Source: JAFDZV01 sp048594725
GTDB lineage: Bacteria; Bacteroidota; Ignavibacteria; OLB7
DNA length: 64,000 nucleotides
Assembly (NCBI GenBank): GCA_048594725.1
Contig: JBMDXA010000204.1
Location: 1 to 64,000, forward strand
Reading direction: 5' to 3'
Shown: positions 9,524 through 18,569 of the stretch, in pieces
How the letters are laid out: every line of letters starts with the position of its first letter
Position numbering within the stretch: the stretch's first letter is position 1
Notes under the pieces: generated by a model
The model's input: the letters and a program-made list of their open reading frames with translations, nothing else
Told to the model about the DNA's origin: nothing
The model's database searches: none
Position numbers and translations under genes: made by a program

Positions 9524-10099
9524 ATGACGACACACACTTCTCTCCGCCTCCTCCCCGCACTTCTTCTGCTGTTCGTTGCGGCCTGTTCGCCCACGGAGGA
9601 ACGCCCTCCCAGCAAGGAAGCTCCTCCTCCAACCATGGACACCGCACCGGCTGTGCCGCAGACCGTGGAATGGAAGGTCACCTATACCGGGGTTGGCCCG
9701 ATACGGGTGGGGATGACCGTAGCCCAGGCACGCGAAGCGTTGAACGGCGCGCTCGTCATCAAGGACAGCAGCACCGCCTGCTATTATGCACGCCTGGGAA
9801 AAGGTCCGGAGGATGTCTCGCTGATGATTACCAACGGCCAGATAGCCAGAGTGGATATCATAGGAGATTCGATCGCCACCGAGGCGGGAGCACGCGTGGG
9901 AGATACGGAGGATCGTATCAAGACGCTCTATGCCGGACGCGTGGAGGTGCAGCCGCACAAGTATACCAACGGGCATTATCTGGTCGTCAAGCCTGATGCC
10001 GGGGAATCCCGCCTCATCTTCGAAACCGATGGCTCCAAGGTGACGCTCTACCGCGCCGGAAAGCTGCCGGAAGTGGAGTGGGTGGAAGGCTGCTATTGA
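9524..10099 (+). CDS. Lipoprotein of unknown function
   Basis: A 191-residue lipoprotein with signal peptide LRLLPALLLLFVAAC (lipobox V-A-A-C), then a proline-rich linker (EERPPSKEAPPPTM). The folded part has the segment GPIRVGMTVAQAREALNG, a pattern of small periplasmic proteins in which a glycine-rich turn leads into a helix, and then beta strands (VSLMITNGQIARVDIIGDS, SRLIFETDGSKVTLYRAG). Only three cysteines remain in the mature chain (the lipid-modified one, one in TACYY, one in EGCY at the C-terminus), which allows one disulfide. An AGGA ribosome-binding site is present. I know no specific role. Confidence 0.7.
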   Translation: MTTHTSLRLLPALLLLFVAACSPTEERPPSKEAPPPTMDTAPAVPQTVEWKVTYTGVGPIRVGMTVAQAREALNGALVIKDSSTACYYARLGKGPEDVSLMITNGQIARVDIIGDSIATEAGARVGDTEDRIKTLYAGRVEVQPHKYTNGHYLVVKPDAGESRLIFETDGSKVTLYRAGKLPEVEWVEGCY

Positions 10100-10214
10100 T
10101 GCTATTTATTGAAGGGAGAAATGGCTCGGAGCGGATATCACCGTAGGGTTCCCCATGACCGGAACTGCCGGGCCTGAGTGGTCCGGCAGCACCCTATATT
10201 CCATACCCTTTCAG

Positions 10215-10694
10215 ATGCCACTTATCGTAGTCGATACCTATATCGAAGCGCCGCCGGAACGCTGTTTCGATCTGGCGCGGAGCGTCGATCTGCATATCCG
10301 TTCGGCGGGAGCAACCGGGGAGAAGGCAATGGCCGGGGTTACAGCCGGGCTTCTCGCGCTGGGAGATGAGGTGACATGGCGCGGCAGGCATCTCGGAATG
10401 AACCGGGAACTGGCCTGCCGTATCACCCAATTCCATTCCCCCCACCATTTTCGTGATTCCCTCCTGCACGGCAGCTTCGCGGAGCTGGAGCACGACCATT
10501 ATTTCAAGAGACAGGGGAAGGGAACGCTCATGCGCGATCATTTCCGGTACCGGGCCCCATTCGGCGCGGCAGGCAGGCTGGCCGAACGGCTCGTTCTGAA
10601 CCGGTATCTCCGCAGGTTTCTGGCAGAGCGATGCGCGGTCATCAAGCGGGTCGCCGAATCGGAGGGCTGGCGCAGCTATCTTCCCTATCAATGA
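10215..10694 (+). CDS. SRPBCC family protein
   Basis: About 159 residues from ATG 10215; in-frame alternatives upstream add a low-complexity extension. The N-terminus (LIVVDTYIEAPPERCFDLARSVD) is the typical first strand and helix of SRPBCC/START proteins. It continues with the strand-rich core (GDEVTWRGRHLG..ELACRITQF) and the motif HHFRDSLLHGSFAELEHDHYF, then a C-terminal helix (LRRFLAERCAVIKRVAESE). This version is like the stand-alone ligand-binding proteins often annotated as cyclase/dehydrase or cell-division-inhibitor-like. No catalytic residues are evident. It is the second SRPBCC protein in the window but not a close paralogue of the one at 8410. Confidence 0.75.
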   Translation: MPLIVVDTYIEAPPERCFDLARSVDLHIRSAGATGEKAMAGVTAGLLALGDEVTWRGRHLGMNRELACRITQFHSPHHFRDSLLHGSFAELEHDHYFKRQGKGTLMRDHFRYRAPFGAAGRLAERLVLNRYLRRFLAERCAVIKRVAESEGWRSYLPYQ

Positions 10695-10882
10695 GCCCAT
10701 CGTTTCCGTTGCCACCACCCCATCGCATAGAAAAAACCTCCCCGAACCATTATCTCATACCGCAAACCCGCAGCTCTGGCACAGAACTTTATCAGCTTCA
10801 TGCAGAATAGCTCTCTCCGGCCGGGCTCGCTCGCACCGGCCGGGAAATGAACCGATGACTTGCTGAACGTGGAGGTATCATC

Positions 10883-11746
10883 ATGCGGTGGATAGGACAA
10901 CGCCAGAGTACGAATATCGAGGATCGCCGCGGAGGAGGCTCCGGTATGGCGGTGGGGGGAGGAGTGGGTGCCATTATCGTGGCGCTGCTCGCCTATTTTC
11001 TCGGGATAGATCCTTCGTCGCTTCCCGATCAGATTCCGCAGGGCTCGCAGGACCCCACAAGCCAGGGAAGTTCCGGGCCGGCGCAGACCGGCAATCTTTC
11101 GGAGGATTCGCTTGCGCAGTTCGTTGCGGTGGTGCTGGCAAATACCGAGGATGTCTGGAAACAACAGTTCCAGCAGCAGCAGGGAAGCCAGTATCGCGAG
11201 CCCCGTCTGGTGCTCTTCACCGATCAGGTGCAGTCCGCATGCGGGATAGCCGGAGCGGCGGTAGGCCCGTTCTACTGCCCAACCGATAGCAAGGTGTATA
11301 TCGATCTGTCGTTCTACCGCACGCTCCGGGGACAGCTTGGCGCGCCGGGAGATTTTGCCCAGGCCTATGTGATAGCGCACGAGGTGGGGCATCATATACA
11401 GAACCTTCTCGGCATCTCCACCCGCGTTCACCAGATGCAGCAGCGCGCAGGCAAGACCCAGGCGAACGAGCTTTCGGTGCGCCTTGAGTTGCAGGCCGAT
11501 TTTCTCGCCGGAGTCTGGGCGCATTACGCGGAAAAAGCAGGGGTGCTCGATGTAGGCGATATCGACGAGGCGCTCCGTGCGGCCAGCGCCATCGGCGACG
11601 ACAAGCTGCAGCGGGAGTCGCAGGGATATGTGGTCCCGGATGCCTTTACGCACGGCACCTCCGAACAACGCGCCCGCTGGTTCAAGAAGGGCTATCAGAC
11701 CGGAGATATGCGGCAGGGAGATACCTTCGCGGCCACGGCGTTGTAG
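10883..11746 (+). CDS. YpfJ-type neutral zinc metallopeptidase
   Basis: A 287-residue membrane-anchored protein of the YpfJ/KPN_02809 family (predicted neutral zinc metallopeptidase). The N-terminus carries the family's RRGGG-type motif, then one transmembrane helix (VGAIIVALLAYFL, about residues 28-40) and a Gln/Ser-rich linker. The catalytic part has the zincin motif H166-E-V-G-H170 (YVIAHEVGHHIQNLLGI), preceded by CGIAGAAVGPFYCPTD, whose cysteine pair is characteristic of the family, and by VYIDLSFY. GGAGG lies about 8 nt upstream of the ATG. The active site would be on the outer face of the inner membrane. Its substrates are not known. Confidence 0.92.
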   Translation: MRWIGQRQSTNIEDRRGGGSGMAVGGGVGAIIVALLAYFLGIDPSSLPDQIPQGSQDPTSQGSSGPAQTGNLSEDSLAQFVAVVLANTEDVWKQQFQQQQGSQYREPRLVLFTDQVQSACGIAGAAVGPFYCPTDSKVYIDLSFYRTLRGQLGAPGDFAQAYVIAHEVGHHIQNLLGISTRVHQMQQRAGKTQANELSVRLELQADFLAGVWAHYAEKAGVLDVGDIDEALRAASAIGDDKLQRESQGYVVPDAFTHGTSEQRARWFKKGYQTGDMRQGDTFAATAL

Positions 11747-12211
11747 AGGTGGATAATAGTTAGTGGGCAGTAATAGAGATATGGATTGCGGGGCCGGCCG
11801 GGCATTGTTCTCGGCCGGCTTTCGTATATGGTCTTGGAGAGATGAAGAGATATATCGCAAAGCCGCAGAGACGCAAAGAGCGCGGAGAAGAAATGAAGAT
11901 CATTTCACTCTTCGGTTCTCTGGTAGGGGGCTTAGTGTGCCGCATTATTATCCTGAGCAAGCGAACGATACCGCATTACCACTACGCTCTTCGAGATGCG
12001 CTTGGCAGCCCTTCGGCGCAGGATTGACAGCATAAGGAAGGCTCGATCTAGGCCATTACTCTCTCTCTCCTCTTTGCGTTTCTTTGCGCCTTGGCGTCTT
12101 TGCGTGATCTTTTCCCACCGCTTCCATATCAACTAAAAAAAATGCGCCCGATTATGGTAACCGGGCGCATCTCGCAACTATTAATTTCCGCTTCACATTA
12201 TCAATTCCGTA
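11747..12211. other. Intergenic region with CGCAAAGACGC-type repeats
   Basis: No gene is supported here. A block rich in CGCAAAG/GCAGAGACG words (about 11856-11890) faces an inverted block of TTTGCG/CTTTGCG words (about 12070-12107), giving an imperfect inverted pair around 180 bp of sequence. The terminator of the minus-strand gene at 12212 follows. Confidence 0.45.
12134..12170 (-). terminator. Rho-independent terminator of the outer-membrane protein gene
   Basis: On the minus strand a 9-bp perfect stem (ATGCGCCCG / CGGGCGCAT, 12162-12170 with 12142-12150) with an 11-nt loop is followed by a run of eight T. It lies about 40 bp after the stop codon at 12212. Confidence 0.9.
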
Positions 12212-14281
12212 TCAGAGCGGCACCACCAGCGTGAAATTGGCTCCGAACTGCCCGAGTGGTCCAAGTCCCTGGCGCAGATCCACACGCCCGGCGATAAGAT
12301 CGGTCACCAGCAGCGGAATACGGCTAAAGGCGATACCCACCTCCGGGTACCAGTTCTCCCCCATGCCGCTGTAGCCGATGGGATGACGCTGGATATATCT
12401 GGCCCCCATCCCTCCCACGATAAGCTCCACCCCGCGCCCGTTATACGTTGGCAGGCCGATAGCACGCCACCAGAGATCGGTCGTATTGAACTCGCCGCCG
12501 ATCGTTATATACTCGGTTCCGCCGTGACGTCCCTTTGGAGGAGAAACCAGACCTCCCGGTTTTCCGAAGGTGGCGGCCGAGCTGCGGAGCCGGAACTGAT
12601 ACTGCGGGGGCAGCGTGCTGGTGCCGAACCCGCCGGCACCCAGCAGCGTGAGCGTCATGGGGTTGTACCCTGTTTCCACCGTCGGTATGGAGATGGAAAA
12701 TAGCGCCTCGGCCAGCCGGAACTCCTCATCGTTGCCCATATTGGTGCCCAGCAGGCCGGTCAGCGACCAGCGGATATCCACATCGTTCACCGGCGTGATT
12801 TTCAGGAACGGGGATGCCTTCCCCCACTCCAGATCGGCCTGCATGATACGATAGGTTCCCTCGGTGACGGGAGGATTTATCTGAAAATCCTGGCTCTGCC
12901 AGGTGAGCAGCGCCCAGCGCGCATTATTTCCCATCGAAAAATGGCGCGAGCGCTCGAACGTAAAGGCGAAACGAATGGGATCATACAGCACGTCCACCCC
13001 GGCATTCCATCCATCCTTCCGGTAGAAATCATAATAATCCTGATGCAGCGACATCGCCACCAGCGAATTCATCACGCGCGGATAACTCCGGTCGCCGGTG
13101 GTGGTCACATCGATCTTTGAAAACGCTCCCGCGCGCGGCACAACCGCCAGCCCTTCGTTCCCCCCGATCTTCATCGACACCGTCCCCTCGCCGATGGTCC
13201 GGTCGAGACCGAAACTGTATCCTCCCATTCCTCCCACCGTTACCGGACCGAACGACGTGCTGAGCGCCGCGCCGAGCGATGTGGCACCGGCACGGTTGTA
13301 ATCGATGTAGGGGAGCGCCGAGAAGGAGAAGCTGCCTGTTGGAGCCGCCGGCATGCTCTGCGTTATGGCCTGCGACTGGGCGCTGGTAAGCGCCGTGCGC
13401 GTTGCCCAGAATCCGGCTGAAACCGAATCGGCCCCCTCGGCCGAGGCCACCGGCTCGAGCTGCGCCAGGATGGAATCCGGGACAGGGCGATCCAGACGCC
13501 TCTCGGAGAAGGCCGTCTTCATGGTGAACGCCACCTCCGGCTCCATGATGCCCAGCACCAGCGCCCGCACCTCCGCCCGGCCGCTCAACTCTATCGCTTC
13601 CGGATGATAGGCCCCGCCGTCCACGGGCGAGAAACGCTGCACCAGTCGCAGTTCCCGGATGAACGGGATAGCCGTCTCCTCCGACGGGCGCACATCGATC
13701 TCCGCCAGATCATAGTTCTCCTCGGTAATCCAGAGTTTCCCCTGGAACGCCGGAAACAGATCCGTTGCCGGATGCACATCGATCTCGTAGGCCGGAACGC
13801 CCCGTCGCGTGCCACGCCCTGCCACCTGGAACGTATAGTACGATGCGGCATCCGCGGCCAGCGGCGATACGATGGAGGTGTTCAGCAGAACGATCTCCTC
13901 GTCATCGAAGCTGAAGAAATCCCCGAGCGACCGGAAGTTATCGATCAGGTTTGCCACCGGGCCGGAAACTCCCGCCGAGCCGCGCACCGCCTGAAGCCTG
14001 ATGCGGGTGTCGATATCCCGCCCCCGGTAGATCTCCCCGATCGACTCGTAGAACAGCTCACGCTCCGGCACCAGCCGTACCCGCGAGTCCCCCCGGAGCA
14101 GCTGTACCGCCGATGTGGTATGAATCGTTGCGGCAAAGGAGGATGTTCCCGCCTGCACGCTCGCACGCCGCTGGCTGGCGCGGCGCATGATGTCACCGGC
14201 GTCCGGCACGGCGGAGCTTTGCGCATGAGCCATCCCCGCAGCCAGAAGGGAAAGCAGTATGGGTGTCGAAAATCTATTCAT
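12212..14281 (-). CDS. Outer-membrane protein, DUF5686-like
   Basis: A 689-residue protein with a clean signal peptide (STPILLSLLAAGMAHAQ). The N-terminal 270 residues contain ELFYESIGEIYRGRD, FFSFDDEEIVLLNTSIVSPLA and a periplasmic-like domain (GRGTRRGVPAYEIDVHPAT, KLWITEENYDLAEIDV), the layout of DUF5686/carboxypeptidase-regulatory-domain outer-membrane proteins of Bacteroidetes. The remaining 400 residues are alternating amphipathic strands consistent with a beta-barrel (MGGYSFGLDRTIGEGTVSMKIGG) ending in GANFTLVVPL. DUF5686 proteins have no settled biochemical role. It is monocistronic: a strong terminator follows, and a separate gene with its own terminator lies upstream. It could also be a more distant barrel family. 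Confidence 0.7.
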   Translation of the reverse strand: MNRFSTPILLSLLAAGMAHAQSSAVPDAGDIMRRASQRRASVQAGTSSFAATIHTTSAVQLLRGDSRVRLVPERELFYESIGEIYRGRDIDTRIRLQAVRGSAGVSGPVANLIDNFRSLGDFFSFDDEEIVLLNTSIVSPLAADAASYYTFQVAGRGTRRGVPAYEIDVHPATDLFPAFQGKLWITEENYDLAEIDVRPSEETAIPFIRELRLVQRFSPVDGGAYHPEAIELSGRAEVRALVLGIMEPEVAFTMKTAFSERRLDRPVPDSILAQLEPVASAEGADSVSAGFWATRTALTSAQSQAITQSMPAAPTGSFSFSALPYIDYNRAGATSLGAALSTSFGPVTVGGMGGYSFGLDRTIGEGTVSMKIGGNEGLAVVPRAGAFSKIDVTTTGDRSYPRVMNSLVAMSLHQDYYDFYRKDGWNAGVDVLYDPIRFAFTFERSRHFSMGNNARWALLTWQSQDFQINPPVTEGTYRIMQADLEWGKASPFLKITPVNDVDIRWSLTGLLGTNMGNDEEFRLAEALFSISIPTVETGYNPMTLTLLGAGGFGTSTLPPQYQFRLRSSAATFGKPGGLVSPPKGRHGGTEYITIGGEFNTTDLWWRAIGLPTYNGRGVELIVGGMGARYIQRHPIGYSGMGENWYPEVGIAFSRIPLLVTDLIAGRVDLRQGLGPLGQFGANFTLVVPL

Positions 14282-14482
14282 TGGGATATCAGCAAGATAG
14301 GACCGGCAACGGCCGGCCTCCGTACGGTAGCTCTATCGGACATCGCAGGAGTCTCCCGGCGCGTACGGATAGGGCCCTGTCCCCTGTTGTGCAAGTGTTA
14401 TGCCGCGCCTACCGCAGGGCACAATGCAGGAGCCGGGGAATGAAATGATGAGGAGTAATGGTGAAGGCGGAGAAAAGAGCGG

Positions 14483-14509
14483 CTTCCCCGGCCGGGAGAA
14501 CCGGGGAAG
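14483..14509 (-). terminator. Probable terminator of the hybrid histidine kinase gene
   Basis: A perfect 9-bp stem (CTTCCCCGG 14483-14491 with CCGGGGAAG 14501-14509) with a 9-nt loop. On the minus strand it is followed by a T-rich stretch (CTCTTTTCTCC). It lies 47 bp downstream of the stop at 14556. Confidence 0.65.
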
Positions 14510-14555
14510 GAATCATACCAAGGAAAGGATGGAGAGAACGCCGGCGCAGGGCGGG

Positions 14556-16322
14556 CTAATGCAGCCTGGCGAACAACGACTTCAGCGTCTCGACGCCCAC
14601 CGGCTTGACGAGATGATGATGGAACCCGGCGGCCATGCATTTCCGTAGATCCTCGGCCTGCCCCCATCCGCTCAGGGCAACCAGAGTCACCCCGGCCAGT
14701 TCCGGACGCGCGGCCACGCGGCGGGCCACCTCGTAGCCATCCATGCCGGGCATCCCAAGGTCCAGCAGCAGCACGGCCGGCTCGTAGGCGGCTATCATCT
14801 CCAGAACGGCATCGCCGCTGTAGGCGATGCGCACTTCGTTGCCCAGCAGCGATAGCAGCGCCGCAAGGCTCTCGGCGGCGTCCCGGTTGTCGTCGGCCAC
14901 CAGAATGCGCAACGGGGATGGCGCGGCCGGCGCCGGAGGATCTGCGAGATACCCCGGAACCGCCGGCTCCCCGGCCGCCAGCGGAAGAACGATCATGAAC
15001 TCGCTTCCCTGTCCGGCACCTTCGCTGGAGACCTCCACCCGGCCGCCATGCATCGCCACCAGGCGCTGCACAAGCGTCAGCCCGATACCGAGCCCTCCCT
15101 GCGAGCGGCGCTGCGAGCGATCCACCTGGGTGAACATATCGAACACATGAGGAAGCATATCGCGTGCGATCCCGATGCCGTTGTCGCTGATACGGATCAC
15201 CGCCTCGCCGTCCGCATGCTCGGCCAGCAGCCGGATGCGCCCGCCGTGATCGGTATACTTGGCCGCGTTGTTCAGCAGGTTGGCGATCACCTGCGAGAGC
15301 CGGAGCGGGTCTGCATCCAGCATCAGCGGCGTCTCGGGGAGCCTCACCACAAGCTCATGATTCCCCGCCTCTATCACCGGCCGGCTGGTTTCGATGGCAT
15401 CGCCCACGATACGGGCAACATCCACCCGTTCGCAGCAGAGTTCCAGTTTTCCGCGCGTGATGCGGGAGACCTCCAGAAGATCATCCACCAGCCGCACAAG
15501 CTGGTTGACCTGCCTGTCCATCACCATCCGCGCCTGTTCGGCAAGCTCCTCATCCCCCAGGCGCATTAGTTCCAGGGCGCTGCGGATGGGAGCAAGGGGA
15601 TTGCGCAGCTCATGCGCCAGCGTTGCAAGAAACTCGTCCTTGCGGAGATCGGCCTGCTTCAGCATCAGCTCGCTCTCGCGGAGCGCATCGGCGATGCGTT
15701 GCAGATCATCATTGGCCCGTCTTGTGGCCTCCACCGATAACAATGTGCGCAATGCCGCCGCGGTGAACTCGGCCAGGCTGGTCATGATCCGGACATCCTC
15801 CTGGTCGAACTTCCGCTCCCCGTCGTGGCTGACGATCCAGATGGTTCCCAGGATGGCCCCATGCAGATGGAACGGCACCACCAGCCCCTCCACGATAGGA
15901 GGCGACACGGCATTGAAATAGGTGAAGTAGCGCCCCGGATAATGGAAGAGCTGCGGCTCGCCCCGGTCCAGCGTAACCCCGCACGGGCTATGATCGCGAG
16001 GGGTGGTTCCCCCGGCATACTGCGCATAGACCCCCGCCATAGCCTCCCACTGGAAGAAGGTTCTCCCCCCCTCGTGCTTCAGCAGGCTGATCCCGGCGCT
16101 GCCGGCCCCGCAAAGCTCCACCGCCCTATCCACCAGCCCTTGCAGCAGGTTCTGCGGCACGCCCGACATATCTCTCGCCAACCCCACAAGGGCCTGGTTC
16201 TCGGCGATATATGCGGCAGGCCGGACTTCTCTCAGCAGCAGCTCCCCTGTTATCAGAATATCATCCAGACAGGCGCTCCCCTGGCCGGTCACAATATCAT
16301 CACTGCCGCTGCCATTGCTCAT
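14556..16322 (-). CDS. Soluble hybrid sensor histidine kinase (GAF-HisKA-HATPase-REC)
   Basis: A 588-residue signalling protein without membrane segments. Residues about 45-200 form a GAF sensor domain (QNLLQGLVDRAVELCG, GLVVPFHLHGAILGTIWIV). A helical linker follows and then HisKA with the phosphoacceptor H237 in LATLAHELRNPLAPI. The HATPase_c domain has the N-box (QVIANLLNNAAKYTDHGG), the G1 box (ISDNGIGI) and the G2 region (RRSQGGLGIGLTLVQRLV). A C-terminal receiver domain has an acidic pocket (ILVADDNRD), phosphoacceptor D521 (LLLDLGMPGMDG) and conserved K573 (VKP). It would sense a cytosolic ligand and pass phosphate to its own receiver or to an unlinked partner. No response-regulator gene is adjacent. 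Confidence 0.93.
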   Translation of the reverse strand: MSNGSGSDDIVTGQGSACLDDILITGELLLREVRPAAYIAENQALVGLARDMSGVPQNLLQGLVDRAVELCGAGSAGISLLKHEGGRTFFQWEAMAGVYAQYAGGTTPRDHSPCGVTLDRGEPQLFHYPGRYFTYFNAVSPPIVEGLVVPFHLHGAILGTIWIVSHDGERKFDQEDVRIMTSLAEFTAAALRTLLSVEATRRANDDLQRIADALRESELMLKQADLRKDEFLATLAHELRNPLAPIRSALELMRLGDEELAEQARMVMDRQVNQLVRLVDDLLEVSRITRGKLELCCERVDVARIVGDAIETSRPVIEAGNHELVVRLPETPLMLDADPLRLSQVIANLLNNAAKYTDHGGRIRLLAEHADGEAVIRISDNGIGIARDMLPHVFDMFTQVDRSQRRSQGGLGIGLTLVQRLVAMHGGRVEVSSEGAGQGSEFMIVLPLAAGEPAVPGYLADPPAPAAPSPLRILVADDNRDAAESLAALLSLLGNEVRIAYSGDAVLEMIAAYEPAVLLLDLGMPGMDGYEVARRVAARPELAGVTLVALSGWGQAEDLRKCMAAGFHHHLVKPVGVETLKSLFARLH

Positions 16323-16841
16323 CGTACGGTCATCCTTCCGGGAAATAGCACTGAATCGTTTCCTGAATTCTCTTCGTTTTTCTCCGCTTCACCGCCATCC
16401 CTCCCATCTGCCGGACTCCACTGCTCCAGTATGGCAGTTGTTTCAGCCACGGATGCCTTCCAAACATCATACGAAAAGACCCCAAGTTACAGATTGGCCG
16501 GGGGGCCATCAAATTACGGAGCCCGGTACCGGAGGCCAGCCGGCGGGCTCTTCCGGGGCAAGGGTACACAAAGATGTACTGTCAATCACCCCACCCTCCC
16601 TCTAACTTGCCGTGACATAAAGATCCACATGGCTCTATCTCCCCATTGTTCCGTTCCGGATCAGACCGCTCCCCGATGAGGGAACTTATGGCGGTTGCGG
16701 CGATCCTTTCTCCCTTCGGTTTACCGTGCCGGTGCGGCGGCTCTCATGGCTGGGACATCATGAGTCCACCTCGCCACGGCATCAATCAATACAGGTAGAC
16801 ACATGCAATCAACCAATCACATCAAGCAACAGGGTAATTGA
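16323..16841. other. Intergenic region holding GTACA-N6-TGTAC motif copy 1
   Basis: About 520 bp between two divergent genes. No gene is supported. The notable element is the inverted repeat at 16564-16579, about 260 bp before the secreted propeller gene; otherwise I see nothing specific. Confidence 0.5.
16564..16579 (+). promoter_or_regulatory. GTACA-N6-TGTAC inverted repeat, copy 1
   Basis: The block GGGTACACAAAGATGTACT contains perfect 5-bp arms around 6 nt. The same block, with variation only in the spacer centre, recurs at 20538-20553 and, inverted, at 54642-54657. This copy lies upstream of the propeller-protein gene at 16842. A regulator binding site is inference. Confidence 0.5.
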
Positions 16842-18419
16842 ATGATCCCAATGAAGAAAGTTCTTTCTTCCGGTGTCGTACTCTGTGCAGGACTGGCGTT
16901 GTCGCTTGCCGATGTTGCGCAGGCGCAGCCCTATTTCCAGACCACATTTCCCGGCACCACAGCAAATGATGCTGCCCGGGGTGGAGTCCTGATCACGCAG
17001 GATGGTGGTACTATTTCCGTTGGCGAATCGCAGAGCTTCACAAAAGGCCAGTACGATGTCTATATCGTCAAGACCGATGCCTGCGGTTTCCAGGAGTGGG
17101 CCACCACGTACGATTTCGGCGGAAACGACTATGGACGAAAGATCCGCCAGAACCCCGACGGCAGTTATATCGTCGTCGGTTCCACGGAAAACCATAACAG
17201 CTGCTGCAATAACGAAATCAGCATCAAAAATGGCGAGCGGGATATATTCCTGCTTCATATCGACGCTAAAGGCGGAATGATCTGGTCGAAGACCTATGGC
17301 GGTATTCACCAGGACGACGGTAACGATGTTCAGCTCTACTTCGACGAGGGATACGTCGTGGCGGGGACTACGAACAGTTTCGGCGATGGTAAATTCAATG
17401 GCTATCTCATGAGAACGGACCTGAACGGGAACGTGCTCTGGGGGCGCAGCTACGGCCAGCGCGATGGAGCCGAAGAGTTCAACAGTTGCACCATCACTGC
17501 CAAAGGGGACATCTTGGCGGTGGGCTCAACGTACAGCTACGGCAACCAGAATATCTTCGCGGTCAAGACCGATCCGAACGGCATTTTCGATATCCCCGGC
17601 AGATGGGGGCAGTTCTATCCGGAGGCCACCGGCGCCGCCCGTCATGTGATCTCGTGCAGCGATGGCACCTATGTCATCGCCGGCTGGGTGATCAGCGGCA
17701 CCGACTCGCGCGACGGATATCTGCTCAGGATCGATGAGGATGGGAATCCGCAGTTCGATCAGGCATATGCCGAAGCGTACAAGAAATTCGACGACGAAAT
17801 CGCCGAGGTTCGCGAGACCTTCGACGGCAATCTGGTTTTCACCGGGTATATGACCAACGCACCGGGAGGGTTCGGGGGACGCGATCTCTGGCTCGGTGGA
17901 GTTGATTATAAATTCAACACCCAGTGGCACAGCCTGCACGGAGAGAAACTCGACGATGAGGGATATTCGATCGCGTTCGATCCGAAATTCAGCGAGAAAT
18001 ATGGTTCGGTGTACGTTACAGCCAACGGTGTAACCCAGAATTTCGTGAAAGCAGGAGAGGATCTCTACCTGGTCAGCGCGATTAAAAATGGATATACCGG
18101 CTGCTACGATACCAATCCGAAAGTCACCGACTATCGGCCGAATCTCCAGCCTAAATTCATCACGTTCTGCCACCCGCTCGCGCAGGTGCAGTGCAATGCC
18201 AAAGCCAGCTCCATATACGTCAAAGGACAGAATCTCCTTTGCACCTGGTGCAAATTCCTCCGCCAGGAGGAAGGTGGTGCCCCCAGCCTGGGACGGCTGG
18301 ATGGTACGCTCCCCAGTGGGCTGAGCAATGAGACGGTCAGCGTTGGTACCGCAGATGTGACGGTCAAGGGACGGACCGGCACCGATGCAACCATCAAGAC
18401 CGAGCGCATCGAACGATAA
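16842..18419 (+). CDS. Secreted propeller-like repeat protein, paralogue 1
   Basis: A 525-residue secreted protein with signal peptide VLSSGVVLCAGLALSLADVAQAQ. The body is a series of about 50-residue beta repeats with the pattern GG-x-I/V-x-V/A-G-x-T then D/Y-x-Y-I/L-V-K/R-T/M-D-x-x-G (for example DGSYIVVGS, DGTYVIAGW, DVYIVKTDACG). This repeat type is typical of delta-60/SBBP-type beta-propeller proteins. The C-terminal 90 residues are Cys-containing (CHPLAQVQCNAKASS, NLLCTWCKF) and show no clear T9SS sorting domain. Two paralogues lie at 54888 and 56759. A strong terminator follows. A role as an extracellular binding or structural protein is inference. Confidence 0.75.
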   Translation: MIPMKKVLSSGVVLCAGLALSLADVAQAQPYFQTTFPGTTANDAARGGVLITQDGGTISVGESQSFTKGQYDVYIVKTDACGFQEWATTYDFGGNDYGRKIRQNPDGSYIVVGSTENHNSCCNNEISIKNGERDIFLLHIDAKGGMIWSKTYGGIHQDDGNDVQLYFDEGYVVAGTTNSFGDGKFNGYLMRTDLNGNVLWGRSYGQRDGAEEFNSCTITAKGDILAVGSTYSYGNQNIFAVKTDPNGIFDIPGRWGQFYPEATGAARHVISCSDGTYVIAGWVISGTDSRDGYLLRIDEDGNPQFDQAYAEAYKKFDDEIAEVRETFDGNLVFTGYMTNAPGGFGGRDLWLGGVDYKFNTQWHSLHGEKLDDEGYSIAFDPKFSEKYGSVYVTANGVTQNFVKAGEDLYLVSAIKNGYTGCYDTNPKVTDYRPNLQPKFITFCHPLAQVQCNAKASSIYVKGQNLLCTWCKFLRQEEGGAPSLGRLDGTLPSGLSNETVSVGTADVTVKGRTGTDATIKTERIER

Positions 18420-18444
18420 GAGAGCCCATCGACAAGGGTTTTCG

Positions 18445-18477
18445 GGGATGCTATCCGCGTGGATGGCATCCCTTTTT
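18445..18477 (+). terminator. Rho-independent terminator after propeller paralogue 1
   Basis: A 12-bp stem (GGGATGCTATCC 18445-18456 with GGATGGCATCCC 18461-18472, one mismatched or wobble pair) and a 4-nt loop are followed by TTTTT. It lies 26 bp after the stop codon. Confidence 0.9.
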
Positions 18478-18569
18478 ATGTATGTATATGGAGAGATAAT
18501 CGAATGGAGTGATAGCGGAAAACTACCGGCCCGGCGGGAACACCTATCCGCCGGACCGATGCGATACGA

